Both the position numbers and the translations under genes were made by a program. Positions 38,482 to 45,679 of a stretch of 64,000 bases of DNA are shown here, one piece after another. A model generated the notes under the pieces. The model ran no database searches. It was given only the letters and a program-made list of their open reading frames with translations, and had not been told where the DNA came from. Source of the DNA: Pseudolactococcus plantarum (lineage in GTDB: Bacteria > Bacillota > Bacilli > Lactobacillales > Streptococcaceae); NCBI RefSeq assembly GCF_002441715.1, contig NZ_JXJX01000003.1:64849-128848 (forward strand), read 5' to 3'. Position 1 is the stretch's first letter, and each line of letters begins with the position of its first letter.

Positions 38482-39660
38482 ATGCAGCTATCAAACCTTG
38501 TCAATCAATTAGAAGAATCAGTTACATTAGCAGCGTCTGCACGTGCTAAAGCACTAAAAGCCGAAGGCCGTGACATTCTCATGCTAACGATAGGTGAGCC
38601 AGATTTTAAAACACCTGAAAATATCGCGAATGCGGCCAAAGCTGCCATTGATGCGGGAAAATCGAGTTTTTATACTCAGGCAAGTGGACTTCCAGAACTA
38701 AAGCATGCTGTTGTAGACTATTTTAAAACCTTTTATGGGTATGCGATAACACCAAATGAAGTTGTTGTGACAGCAGGAGCTAAATTTGCGCTCTATGCTT
38801 TATTTGCTAGTGTCTTAAATAGTGGTGATGAAGTCATTATTCCGACACCTTACTGGGTCAGTTATGCAGATCAAATTAAGATGGTCGGTGGCGTACCTGT
38901 ATTTGCTGTGGGCTCACAAGCTTCTGATTTTAAGGTCACGGTCTCACAACTTAATGAGCTAAAAACAGATAAAACGCGTGTCTTGGTCCTTAATTCGCCA
39001 TCTAATCCAACAGGGATGATTTATACAGCAGAAGAATTAACGGAGATTGGCAATTGGGCAGTAGCCAATGATGTGTTGATTTTAGCTGATGATATTTATG
39101 GTCGTCTTGTCTACAACGGCAATAAATTTACACCTATTTCAACATTATCAGAGGCAATCAAAAATCAAACCATCATCATCAATGGCGTATCTAAAACGTA
39201 TGCGATGACTGGCTGGCGTATCGGATTTGCAGTGGGAGATCCTGATATTATCAAAGCGATGAGCAAAATTGTCAGTCAAACAACATCTAACGCATCAGCA
39301 GTCGCACAGTATGCTGCAATTGAGGCATTGACAGGTGATCAAGAGACGATTGAAACGATGCGACAAGCATTTGAGGAACGGTTAAATACAATCTTTCCAT
39401 TAATCAACGAGATCCCTGGTTTTGAAGCAATTAAACCTCAAGGTGCTTTTTACCTATTTCCCAAGGTATCTAAAGCGATGGAAATGAAAGGTTTTTCTGA
39501 TGTCACTGCTTTTTGTGATGATATTTTAGAAGAGACGGGTGTTGCACTTGTAACAGGTGCTGGATTTGGCGCAAATGAGAACATTAGACTAAGCTATGCG
39601 ACTGATATTGAGACCTTGTTTGAAGCGGTTAACCGTCTCAAAGCATATATGGCAAAATAA
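38482..39660 (+). CDS. aspC: Aspartate/aromatic aminotransferase, PLP-dependent
   Basis: A 392-residue class I aminotransferase. The PLP lysine lies in NGVSKTYAMTGWRIGFA; VTAGAKFALYA, VLNSPSNPTG and the C-terminal NIRLSYATDIE (substrate-binding Arg) are typical of the I-gamma aspartate enzymes. It probably makes aspartate from oxaloacetate and glutamate. The order dinG-DUF5590-aspC-asnS is a streptococcal/lactococcal arrangement and links aspartate supply to asparaginyl-tRNA. SD AAGGGAG. Confidence 0.9.
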   Translation: MQLSNLVNQLEESVTLAASARAKALKAEGRDILMLTIGEPDFKTPENIANAAKAAIDAGKSSFYTQASGLPELKHAVVDYFKTFYGYAITPNEVVVTAGAKFALYALFASVLNSGDEVIIPTPYWVSYADQIKMVGGVPVFAVGSQASDFKVTVSQLNELKTDKTRVLVLNSPSNPTGMIYTAEELTEIGNWAVANDVLILADDIYGRLVYNGNKFTPISTLSEAIKNQTIIINGVSKTYAMTGWRIGFAVGDPDIIKAMSKIVSQTTSNASAVAQYAAIEALTGDQETIETMRQAFEERLNTIFPLINEIPGFEAIKPQGAFYLFPKVSKAMEMKGFSDVTAFCDDILEETGVALVTGAGFGANENIRLSYATDIETLFEAVNRLKAYMAK

Positions 39661-39752
39661 AGTGTATCAGGATAGTAGTTGGCTGACTATTAGCCACTAT
39701 ACAAAAACATAACAACGCAATCTATGAGCAGGTTGAACAAAGGGATGGAAAA

Positions 39753-41090
39753 ATGGAAAATTTCGTATCAATCATTGATGTGAAAAATTATGTCAATCAA
39801 GAAATTACAATTGGTGCTTGGGTTGCCAATAAATCAGGTAAAGGAAAACTTGCCTTTCTACAGTTAAGAGATGGGACAGCTTACTGTCAAGCAGTTGCAT
39901 TTAAGCCTAATTTCATCGAGAAATATGGTGAAGTAGAGGGGCTTGCTAAATTTGATCAAATCAAGCACTTATCGCAAGAAACAGCTATCAAACTAACAGG
40001 TGTTGTCAAAGCTGATGAACGCAGTAAAATTGGTTATGAGTTAGACGTAACTGATATTGAGGTGATCGGTGAGTCAGTAGACTATCCGATTACACCTAAA
40101 GAACATGGGACTGATTTTCTGATGGATAATCGTCACTTATGGTTGCGTAGCCGTAAGCAACATGCCATCATGTTAGTGAGAAATGAAATCATACGTGCGA
40201 CATATGAATTCTTTAATGAACGTGGGTTTATCAAAATTGATAGTCCGATCTTAACAGGATCAGCACCAGAAGGCACAACAGAACTCTTTGAGACTGACTA
40301 TTTTGGACAACCAGCCTTTTTATCACAAACTGGTCAACTGTATGCAGAAGCTGGTGCAATGGCATTTGGTAAAGTCTTTACTTTTGGTCCTACGTTTCGA
40401 GCTGAAAAATCTAAAACACGCAGGCATTTGACAGAGTTTTGGATGATAGAACCTGAGATGGCTTTTACAACGCATGAAGCATCTCTAGAAGTCCAAGAAG
40501 CTTATGTTAAACATATCATCCGAGCTGTCATGACAAATCAAGCCTATGCTTTATCTGAGTTGGATCGTGATGTTACAGTCCTTGAAAAATACGTGACAAC
40601 ACCTTTTAAAAAAATTACTTATGATGATGCGGTTACGTTGCTACAAGAAAATCAAGCAGATAATGACTATGAAAAAATCACATGGGGCGATGATTTTGGC
40701 TCGCCTCATGAGACTTGGATTTCAAATTACTTTGGTGTGCCAACGTTTATTCTCAATTACCCTAAAGCCATCAAAGCATTTTATATGAAACCACACCCAA
40801 CACGTGATGATGTCGTTATCTGTGCTGATTTATTGGCGCCAGAAGGGTATGGTGAAATTATTGGTGGATCTGAGCGGGCGACTGACTATGAGTATTTGAA
40901 AACTAAATTAGTTGAATTTGGCTTATCAGAATCAGAGTATGCTTGGTATTTAGATTTGAGAAAATATGGGAGTGTCCCTCACTCAGGATTTGGCTTAGGG
41001 CTAGAGCGAGTTGTGACTTGGATTACTGGTAATGAACATATCAGAGAGGCAATCCCCTTCCCTCGTCTATTACATAGACTAAAACCATAA
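39753..41090 (+). CDS. asnS: Asparaginyl-tRNA synthetase
   Basis: A 445-residue class IIb synthetase. The N-terminal OB-fold anticodon domain (about 15-110, [24 protein letters not shown]) is followed by the class II catalytic core with motif 2 [21 protein letters not shown] and motif 3 [10 protein letters not shown]. AsnS rather than AspS is indicated by the missing aspartyl-type insertion and the [14 protein letters not shown]-like segment. It charges tRNA-Asn directly. AAGGGATGG precedes ATG 39753. A 92-base gap after aspC has an imperfect hairpin without a T tract, so co-transcription is likely. Confidence 0.95.
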   Translation: MENFVSIIDVKNYVNQEITIGAWVANKSGKGKLAFLQLRDGTAYCQAVAFKPNFIEKYGEVEGLAKFDQIKHLSQETAIKLTGVVKADERSKIGYELDVTDIEVIGESVDYPITPKEHGTDFLMDNRHLWLRSRKQHAIMLVRNEIIRATYEFFNERGFIKIDSPILTGSAPEGTTELFETDYFGQPAFLSQTGQLYAEAGAMAFGKVFTFGPTFRAEKSKTRRHLTEFWMIEPEMAFTTHEASLEVQEAYVKHIIRAVMTNQAYALSELDRDVTVLEKYVTTPFKKITYDDAVTLLQENQADNDYEKITWGDDFGSPHETWISNYFGVPTFILNYPKAIKAFYMKPHPTRDDVVICADLLAPEGYGEIIGGSERATDYEYLKTKLVEFGLSESEYAWYLDLRKYGSVPHSGFGLGLERVVTWITGNEHIREAIPFPRLLHRLKP

Positions 41091-41105
41091 GATGATGTGT
41101 GAATT

Positions 41106-41987
41106 ATGAAAAAAATATTAGGAATATCATTAGTGACTTTATTAGTTGCCTTGGTTGTGACCTGTTTACTTTATTTTCCTTTTGGATTAGCGAAGCAGGT
41201 TGGTCATCAACCGATAAAACTTAGCAAACAAGCGGAAAATAAAGTCATCACAAAGGCTAGTCAGTCTGCCTCAACAACACCTGAAAAGCAAGAGGAGCAA
41301 GCAAAATGGGTTAAGTCAGACCAACCCATCAAATTTCCAATTCTTATGTATCATCATATTGCTGATGTTGTAGATGGTAATACCTTATTTGTCCCAGCTA
41401 GTGAGTTTAAGATGGAGATGGCGGCTTTGAAAAAGGCTGGGTATTATACGCTAAGCCCTGATGAAGCGTTAAGGGTACTGACAACAAATGAAAAACCGGC
41501 AGATAAAATTGTCTGGGTTACTTTTGATGACGGCTATAAGAATGCCCAACAAGCTGCCGCACCGATTTTGAGCGAGCTTGGTATGAAAGGTAGTTTCTTC
41601 ATCATCACTGGGATGGTCGATAATGAAGATAAGATGACGCAAGAGTCGTTATTAGAGATGAAAAAAAATCCACTCATCTCTCTTGAGAGTCATACGGTTA
41701 GTCATATTGATTTACAATATGCAACGCCAGATGAGGCAAGTAGACAATTAACCCAGTCTAAGACATATCTAGATCAACTCTTGCATCAAAATACGTCTGT
41801 GATTTGCTATCCTTCTGGTCGTTATAATGATCAAACAGGTGATATTGCGACAAAAGCAGGGTATCAGCTAGGGTTAACAACTCAGCCTGGTCTTGCGAGT
41901 CGTGCTGATGGGTTATTTGCACTTCATCGTGTTCGCGTGTCATATGGTCAGACAGAGTCGAGTTTCATGAGTTTGATAGGCAACTAA
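41106..41987 (+). CDS. Membrane-anchored polysaccharide deacetylase (NodB domain)
   Basis: 293 residues: an N-terminal membrane anchor (about 4-28), a linker rich in Gln, Lys and Ser (about 35-75), then a NodB homology domain. Motif 1 is TFDDGY (Asp-Asp), motif 2 is SHTVSH (zinc His pair) and motif 3 is YPSGRYND. Such enzymes deacetylate N-acetylglucosamine in peptidoglycan or exopolysaccharide; peptidoglycan deacetylation gives lysozyme resistance. The IcaB/PgaB-like ILMYHHI start suggests an exopolysaccharide role is possible. It follows asnS by 15 bases, without a clear Shine-Dalgarno. Confidence 0.87.
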   Translation: MKKILGISLVTLLVALVVTCLLYFPFGLAKQVGHQPIKLSKQAENKVITKASQSASTTPEKQEEQAKWVKSDQPIKFPILMYHHIADVVDGNTLFVPASEFKMEMAALKKAGYYTLSPDEALRVLTTNEKPADKIVWVTFDDGYKNAQQAAAPILSELGMKGSFFIITGMVDNEDKMTQESLLEMKKNPLISLESHTVSHIDLQYATPDEASRQLTQSKTYLDQLLHQNTSVICYPSGRYNDQTGDIATKAGYQLGLTTQPGLASRADGLFALHRVRVSYGQTESSFMSLIGN

Positions 41988-42037
41988 AGCAAGTCTTGTA
42001 GCAAGGTCAATCTTGACTAAGAATTCAGGCATGAACA

Positions 42038-42066
42038 TTGCCTATGATGCGCTTTTGTGATATGAT
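42038..42066 (+). promoter_or_regulatory. Promoter of ridA
   Basis: TTGCCT (42038-42043), 17-base spacer, TATGAT (42061-42066) with TG one base before the -10. Confidence 0.7.
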
Positions 42067-42093
42067 AAAAACAAAATTAAAAGGAGTATAGAG

Positions 42094-42480
42094 ATGACAA
42101 TTGATATAATTTCAACAGATAAAGCACCTGCTGCTATCGGACCATATGTTCAAGGTAAAATAGCAGGAGACTTCTTATTTGCCTCTGGCCAAATTCCATT
42201 GGATCCTAAAACAGGAGAAATCGTTGGTAGCACAATCACAGAGCAAACAGAGCAAGTCCTTAAAAACATCAAAGCACTACTTGATGCTGCAAAAACAGAT
42301 GTTGACCACGTTGTCAAAACCACTTGTTTTTTAAGCGATATGGAAAACTTTGTCCCTTTTAACACTGCTTATGCTAAAGCTTTTGGAGAAATAGTTCCAG
42401 CACGTTCTGCTGTAGAGGTAGCACGCCTACCTAAAGATGTTTTGGTAGAGGTTGAAATCATAGCTTATCTTGGTAAGTAA
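42094..42480 (+). CDS. ridA: RidA family enamine/imine deaminase
   Basis: A 128-residue YjgF/YER057c/UK114 protein. The signature IGPYVQGKIAGDFLFASGQIPLDPKTGEI and the terminal ARSAVEVARLPKDVLVEVEIIAYL, with the conserved Arg that binds the substrate carboxylate, are intact. It hydrolyses reactive 2-aminoacrylate released by PLP enzymes such as serine/threonine dehydratases and C-S lyases. Monocistronic, with its own promoter and terminator. SD AAAAGGAG. Confidence 0.94.
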   Translation: MTIDIISTDKAPAAIGPYVQGKIAGDFLFASGQIPLDPKTGEIVGSTITEQTEQVLKNIKALLDAAKTDVDHVVKTTCFLSDMENFVPFNTAYAKAFGEIVPARSAVEVARLPKDVLVEVEIIAYLGK

Positions 42481-42510
42481 AAAAAAACGTCAATCGACGT
42501 TTTTTTTATT
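42478..42510. terminator. Bidirectional terminator between ridA and pdxU
   Basis: AAAAAAACGTC (42481-42491) pairs with GACGTTTTTTT around AATC. A and T tracts on both flanks serve the convergent genes. Confidence 0.85.
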
Positions 42511-42540
42511 GATTAAGTTAGGGTGTAGCATAACGATGTG

Positions 42541-43131
42541 TTATTTGATGAACTTAAGTAAAATAACTTTAATAGGCTGGTATAAGATAGTGACTAAGAT
42601 AATCGTTCCGATACCATTAATTGCTGTCGCAGGAAGTGATGTATAGGCTAGTAGTACAGCTGGTTTGAAAGAGACTCCTGTGACTATTGCACGAATGAGC
42701 GCGTTGATAAAATCAGTTAGTAGCTTGACGACTACACCAGATGAGACTGCAAGTGTTACTAACCAAATACGATCTGAAAAACGTGGGTACAGATATTTAT
42801 AGACCAGTTGGATGGTTAAAGCAACCAATACATTACCAATGAAAACAGGAGGCATTTCTACAGCATATCCATTCATGATATCAAAAAGTGCAAGACCTAC
42901 TGCACCAGAAAAAGTGCCATAACCAATACCTAGATATAGCGCAGCTAATGCAACGACAGTATTACCAACATGGAAAAATGGCGCGCCGATAGGTGCAAAA
43001 ATACTAACATGTAAGGATTGGATAGCAATATAGGCTAGTGCTGCAAAAAGAGCTGCTAAAATCACTTTTTTTGTTTTATTTTCTGTGATCGACAGTGGCT
43101 GTGCGAGTGTTGTAGTGTGAGTAGGGATCAT
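42541..43131 (-). CDS. pdxU: ECF transporter S component, probable vitamin B6 uptake
   Basis: 196 residues with five to six membrane helices and the S-component features of energy-coupling-factor transporters (AALFAALAYIAIQSLHV, then HVGNTVVALAALYLGIGYGTFSGAVGLALFD). Its position 17 bases after pdxK and opposite pdxR suggests pyridoxine, pyridoxal or pyridoxamine as ligand; the symbol is a contextual assignment. It would share the housekeeping EcfA1A2T module encoded elsewhere. SD AAAAAGGAAG. Confidence 0.8.
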   Translation of the reverse strand: MIPTHTTTLAQPLSITENKTKKVILAALFAALAYIAIQSLHVSIFAPIGAPFFHVGNTVVALAALYLGIGYGTFSGAVGLALFDIMNGYAVEMPPVFIGNVLVALTIQLVYKYLYPRFSDRIWLVTLAVSSGVVVKLLTDFINALIRAIVTGVSFKPAVLLAYTSLPATAINGIGTIILVTILYQPIKVILLKFIK

Positions 43132-43148
43132 ATCGTTTACTTCCTTTT

Positions 43149-43964
43149 TTAGATTAAGTGATTTCCATTATCGCGATAAGCACCATGCCAGATGTGACCA
43201 AGATAAGCATTAAAAGTTTCTCCAGATTGAATGGCTTGGTGAACGAATGTTTTTGCAGTTTGTACTGCTTCAAATGTAGTTAGACCCTTGGCAAGACCTG
43301 CTGTGATAGCGGCAGCGAATGTGCAGCCAGCACCGTGGTTGTTATTGGTATGGATGATCGGACTTTTGAGATATTGGAAGGTCTGTCCATCATAAAAAAC
43401 ATCTATCGCTTCTTGATCATCAAATCGTCTACCACCTTTAATGACAACATGTTTGGCACCGAAACCATGTATGATGACGGCAGCTTTTTCGATATCGCTC
43501 ATCGTCTTTAACTCGCCCAGTCCAGATAGAATACCCGCTTCTATCAGATTAGGTGTTGTGATATCTGCGAGAGGTAGGAGTTGTGTTTGGATGGTTTCGG
43601 CATTTTCCGAAAGTAAGATACCAGCAGTTCCTTTACAAGCGAGTACGGGATCAATCACGATATTTTTTGGCTGATGTTGTGTTAAAACTTCTTTTACAAC
43701 CGAGATTGTCCTGATATCTCCTAGCATCCCTGTTTTAAGTGCACTAGGATTACCTGCTGAAAAGATGGTATTGAGTTGTTTTTTAACCAAGTCAGGTTCG
43801 ATTGTATCGATATCGTGCGACCAATTATTGTCAATATCCATCGTAACGATGGAAGTGATAGCAGTCATACCAAAAGTCCCGTATTCTTGAAATGTTTTTA
43901 AATCAGCTTGTAATCCAGCACCGCCTGTTGTATCACTTCCAGCGATTGTTAGAGTTTTTTTCAT
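43149..43964 (-). CDS. pdxK: Pyridoxine/pyridoxal (hydroxymethylpyrimidine-type) kinase
   Basis: A 271-residue ribokinase-fold enzyme of the ThiD/PdxK2 group: TIAGSDTTGGAGLQADLKTFQEYG at the start, VIDPVLACKGTAGILL in the middle and the anion-hole motif NNHGAGCTFAAAITAGLA near the C-terminus. ThiD-like proteins can phosphorylate hydroxymethylpyrimidine or B6 vitamers. The adjacent S component and MocR-type regulator favour B6 salvage to PLP. Co-transcribed with pdxU, divergent from pdxR. Confidence 0.88.
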   Translation of the reverse strand: MKKTLTIAGSDTTGGAGLQADLKTFQEYGTFGMTAITSIVTMDIDNNWSHDIDTIEPDLVKKQLNTIFSAGNPSALKTGMLGDIRTISVVKEVLTQHQPKNIVIDPVLACKGTAGILLSENAETIQTQLLPLADITTPNLIEAGILSGLGELKTMSDIEKAAVIIHGFGAKHVVIKGGRRFDDQEAIDVFYDGQTFQYLKSPIIHTNNNHGAGCTFAAAITAGLAKGLTTFEAVQTAKTFVHQAIQSGETFNAYLGHIWHGAYRDNGNHLI

Positions 43965-44057
43965 GTTAGCTTAATCCCTTTCTGAGTTGATTTATCTCAA
44001 CCGATACCCTAAATGGATGCACCAGTTAACGATGTTTGATATCTAGTTGTGTTAGGC

Positions 44058-44086
44058 TTGTAATCTATTCTAGCATTTGGTATAGT
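44058..44086 (+). promoter_or_regulatory. Promoter of pdxR
   Basis: TTGTAA (44058-44063), 17-base spacer, TATAGT (44081-44086), with TG one base before the -10. Confidence 0.65.
44067..44075 (-). promoter_or_regulatory. Extended -10 of pdxK-pdxU inside the pdxR promoter
   Basis: On the minus strand TGCTAGAAT (rc of 44067-44075). It lies within the spacer of the pdxR promoter, so the two promoters cannot be occupied together. Confidence 0.5.
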
Positions 44087-44099
44087 AAATAAAACAGCC

Positions 44100-44127
44100 A
44101 ATTGGATTGTATTTTTACCATCCAATT
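44100..44127. promoter_or_regulatory. Inverted repeat, candidate PdxR operator
   Basis: AATTGGAT (44100-44107), 12 bases, ATCCAATT (44120-44127). It lies just after the pdxR -10 and behind the pdxK -35 region, a suitable place to regulate both. Confidence 0.5.
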
Positions 44128-44146
44128 TTGGAAAGGAAGCTTGACT

Positions 44147-45556
44147 ATGGACTGGAAAGTTGTCAAGGAAGATAAAGTCCCGATTTATTTGGGTATTATG
44201 AGATATATCATGCAACAAATTCAGACTGGTCAGTTACTACCTGGAGAAAAACTGCCGTCAGAAAGACAACTTGCTGAGTTGATAGGGGTCAACCGCTCTA
44301 CTATTGTTCGTGTGATGACAGAACTTGAAGCTAAGGGAGTGGTGAATAGAAAACAAGGCAGTGGTACGATCATCAGTGATGACAAATGGGGGATGTTAAC
44401 TGATCCTGTTGTCAGCTGGCATCAGTTAATGCAATCACATCCAGTTGACCCTCAACAAAAATTTATGAATCAAATTCAACAAAAGTTAAAAGAAGATACA
44501 GCAATCGATGCCTATTCTGGTGAATTACCGATGGCTTTAGTCCCTGCATTTGACTTGCCACAAACGAATTGGCGTGATTTTATAGAAGAAGATAAAAATC
44601 AAGATGAGTTTGGCTATTTTCCGTTAAGACAAGCCATTTCTGATATGATTCATAAAGATTATCAACTCTCTTTGTCAGTTGAACAAATGATGATCACCTC
44701 TGGTGGTCATCAAGCTATTTTTTTGATTGTCCAGACCTTGTTAAATAGTGGAGATGCTATTGCCATCAGCCAGCCGTCTTTTTTCTACGCCCTGTCTTTA
44801 TTTCAGACGGCTGGTATCAGATTGTTTGGTGTGCCGATGGATAGTGAAGGAATGCGTGTTGATGCGCTAGAAGATGAAATATTGAAACATCGGATTAAGT
44901 TTGTCATGCTAAATCCCTCTTTTCAAAATCCAACAGGTATCACGATGTCTTTGAGACGGCGTCATGCAATTATCAAGTTATGCCGGATATACAATATACC
45001 GATTATTGAGGATGATGCCTTTGGGCTACTCTACTTTGAGCATGAGAATATGGCACCACCACTCAAACAACTTGATCCTCAAAATGTTATCTATATCGGA
45101 TCTTTGTCAAAATTTTTAGGATCGACGACTAAGATAGGCTGGATCAGTGCCCCTCATGCTGTACTTGAGAGATTAGCTACTGCTCGTCGAGATTTAGATT
45201 TGACTTTGAGTATTTTTCCTCAGGTACTTGCAAAAGATGCGATATCTGATCCCTATTTTCCTGTGAAATTGGCAGCACTGCGTGCACAAATTAAAGAACG
45301 AATGGTGTACTTTTTAAACAAGCTACCTCATCAGCAGATAGCATGTTATCCTACAGGTGGATTTTATGTATGGGTAACCCTCAATCCTAAAAAAAATATC
45401 ACCTTGCAACTCGCACACTTACTGGATTCTGGTATTTTATATTTACCTAGTTTTATTTTTGGTGAAAAAACGCCAGCGATTAGGCTTAATATCGCCCGAT
45501 TAAGCTTATCTGAAATTGATCAGCTAGTTACTGTATTAGCGGATATGTTGGCTTGA
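44147..45556 (+). CDS. pdxR: MocR-type GntR/aminotransferase regulator, probable PdxR
   Basis: About 469 residues. The N-terminal GntR winged helix (about 12-75: GQLLPGEKLPSERQLAELIGVNRSTIVRVMTELEAKG) is followed by a fold-type I aminotransferase domain that binds PLP as effector. The PLP lysine lies in IGSLSKFLGSTTKIGWI, with NPSFQNPTG also visible. In streptococci PdxR controls neighbouring B6 synthesis or salvage genes in response to PLP. A spurious frame opens at 44102; ATG 44147 follows AAAGGAAG. Confidence 0.88.
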   Translation: MDWKVVKEDKVPIYLGIMRYIMQQIQTGQLLPGEKLPSERQLAELIGVNRSTIVRVMTELEAKGVVNRKQGSGTIISDDKWGMLTDPVVSWHQLMQSHPVDPQQKFMNQIQQKLKEDTAIDAYSGELPMALVPAFDLPQTNWRDFIEEDKNQDEFGYFPLRQAISDMIHKDYQLSLSVEQMMITSGGHQAIFLIVQTLLNSGDAIAISQPSFFYALSLFQTAGIRLFGVPMDSEGMRVDALEDEILKHRIKFVMLNPSFQNPTGITMSLRRRHAIIKLCRIYNIPIIEDDAFGLLYFEHENMAPPLKQLDPQNVIYIGSLSKFLGSTTKIGWISAPHAVLERLATARRDLDLTLSIFPQVLAKDAISDPYFPVKLAALRAQIKERMVYFLNKLPHQQIACYPTGGFYVWVTLNPKKNITLQLAHLLDSGILYLPSFIFGEKTPAIRLNIARLSLSEIDQLVTVLADMLA

Positions 45557-45613
45557 TGGGATGGGGGGATCCGGCTTTGGAAAAGTCAAATCAGCCATAA
45601 TCAAGCCGATAAA

Positions 45614-45622
45614 TGGTATAAT
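45614..45622 (+). promoter_or_regulatory. Extended -10 promoter of uvrA
   Basis: TGGTATAAT, a perfect match, 58 bases before the GTG start. Confidence 0.6.
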
Positions 45623-45679
45623 GAGATAAAGTTTATGCAAGTTATTTAGTTAATTAAAAGAAAATGAGAAGAGGAAATA

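Noticed and set aside
39661-39752. Imperfect hairpin between aspC and asnS as a terminator or T-box
   Set aside because: TAGTTGGCT/AGCCACTA lacks a T tract, and the 92-base gap is too short for a T-box leader.
44102-44146. N-terminal extension of PdxR from 44102
   Set aside because: It covers the operator-like repeat, has no Shine-Dalgarno, and the GntR family starts at MDWKVVKE.
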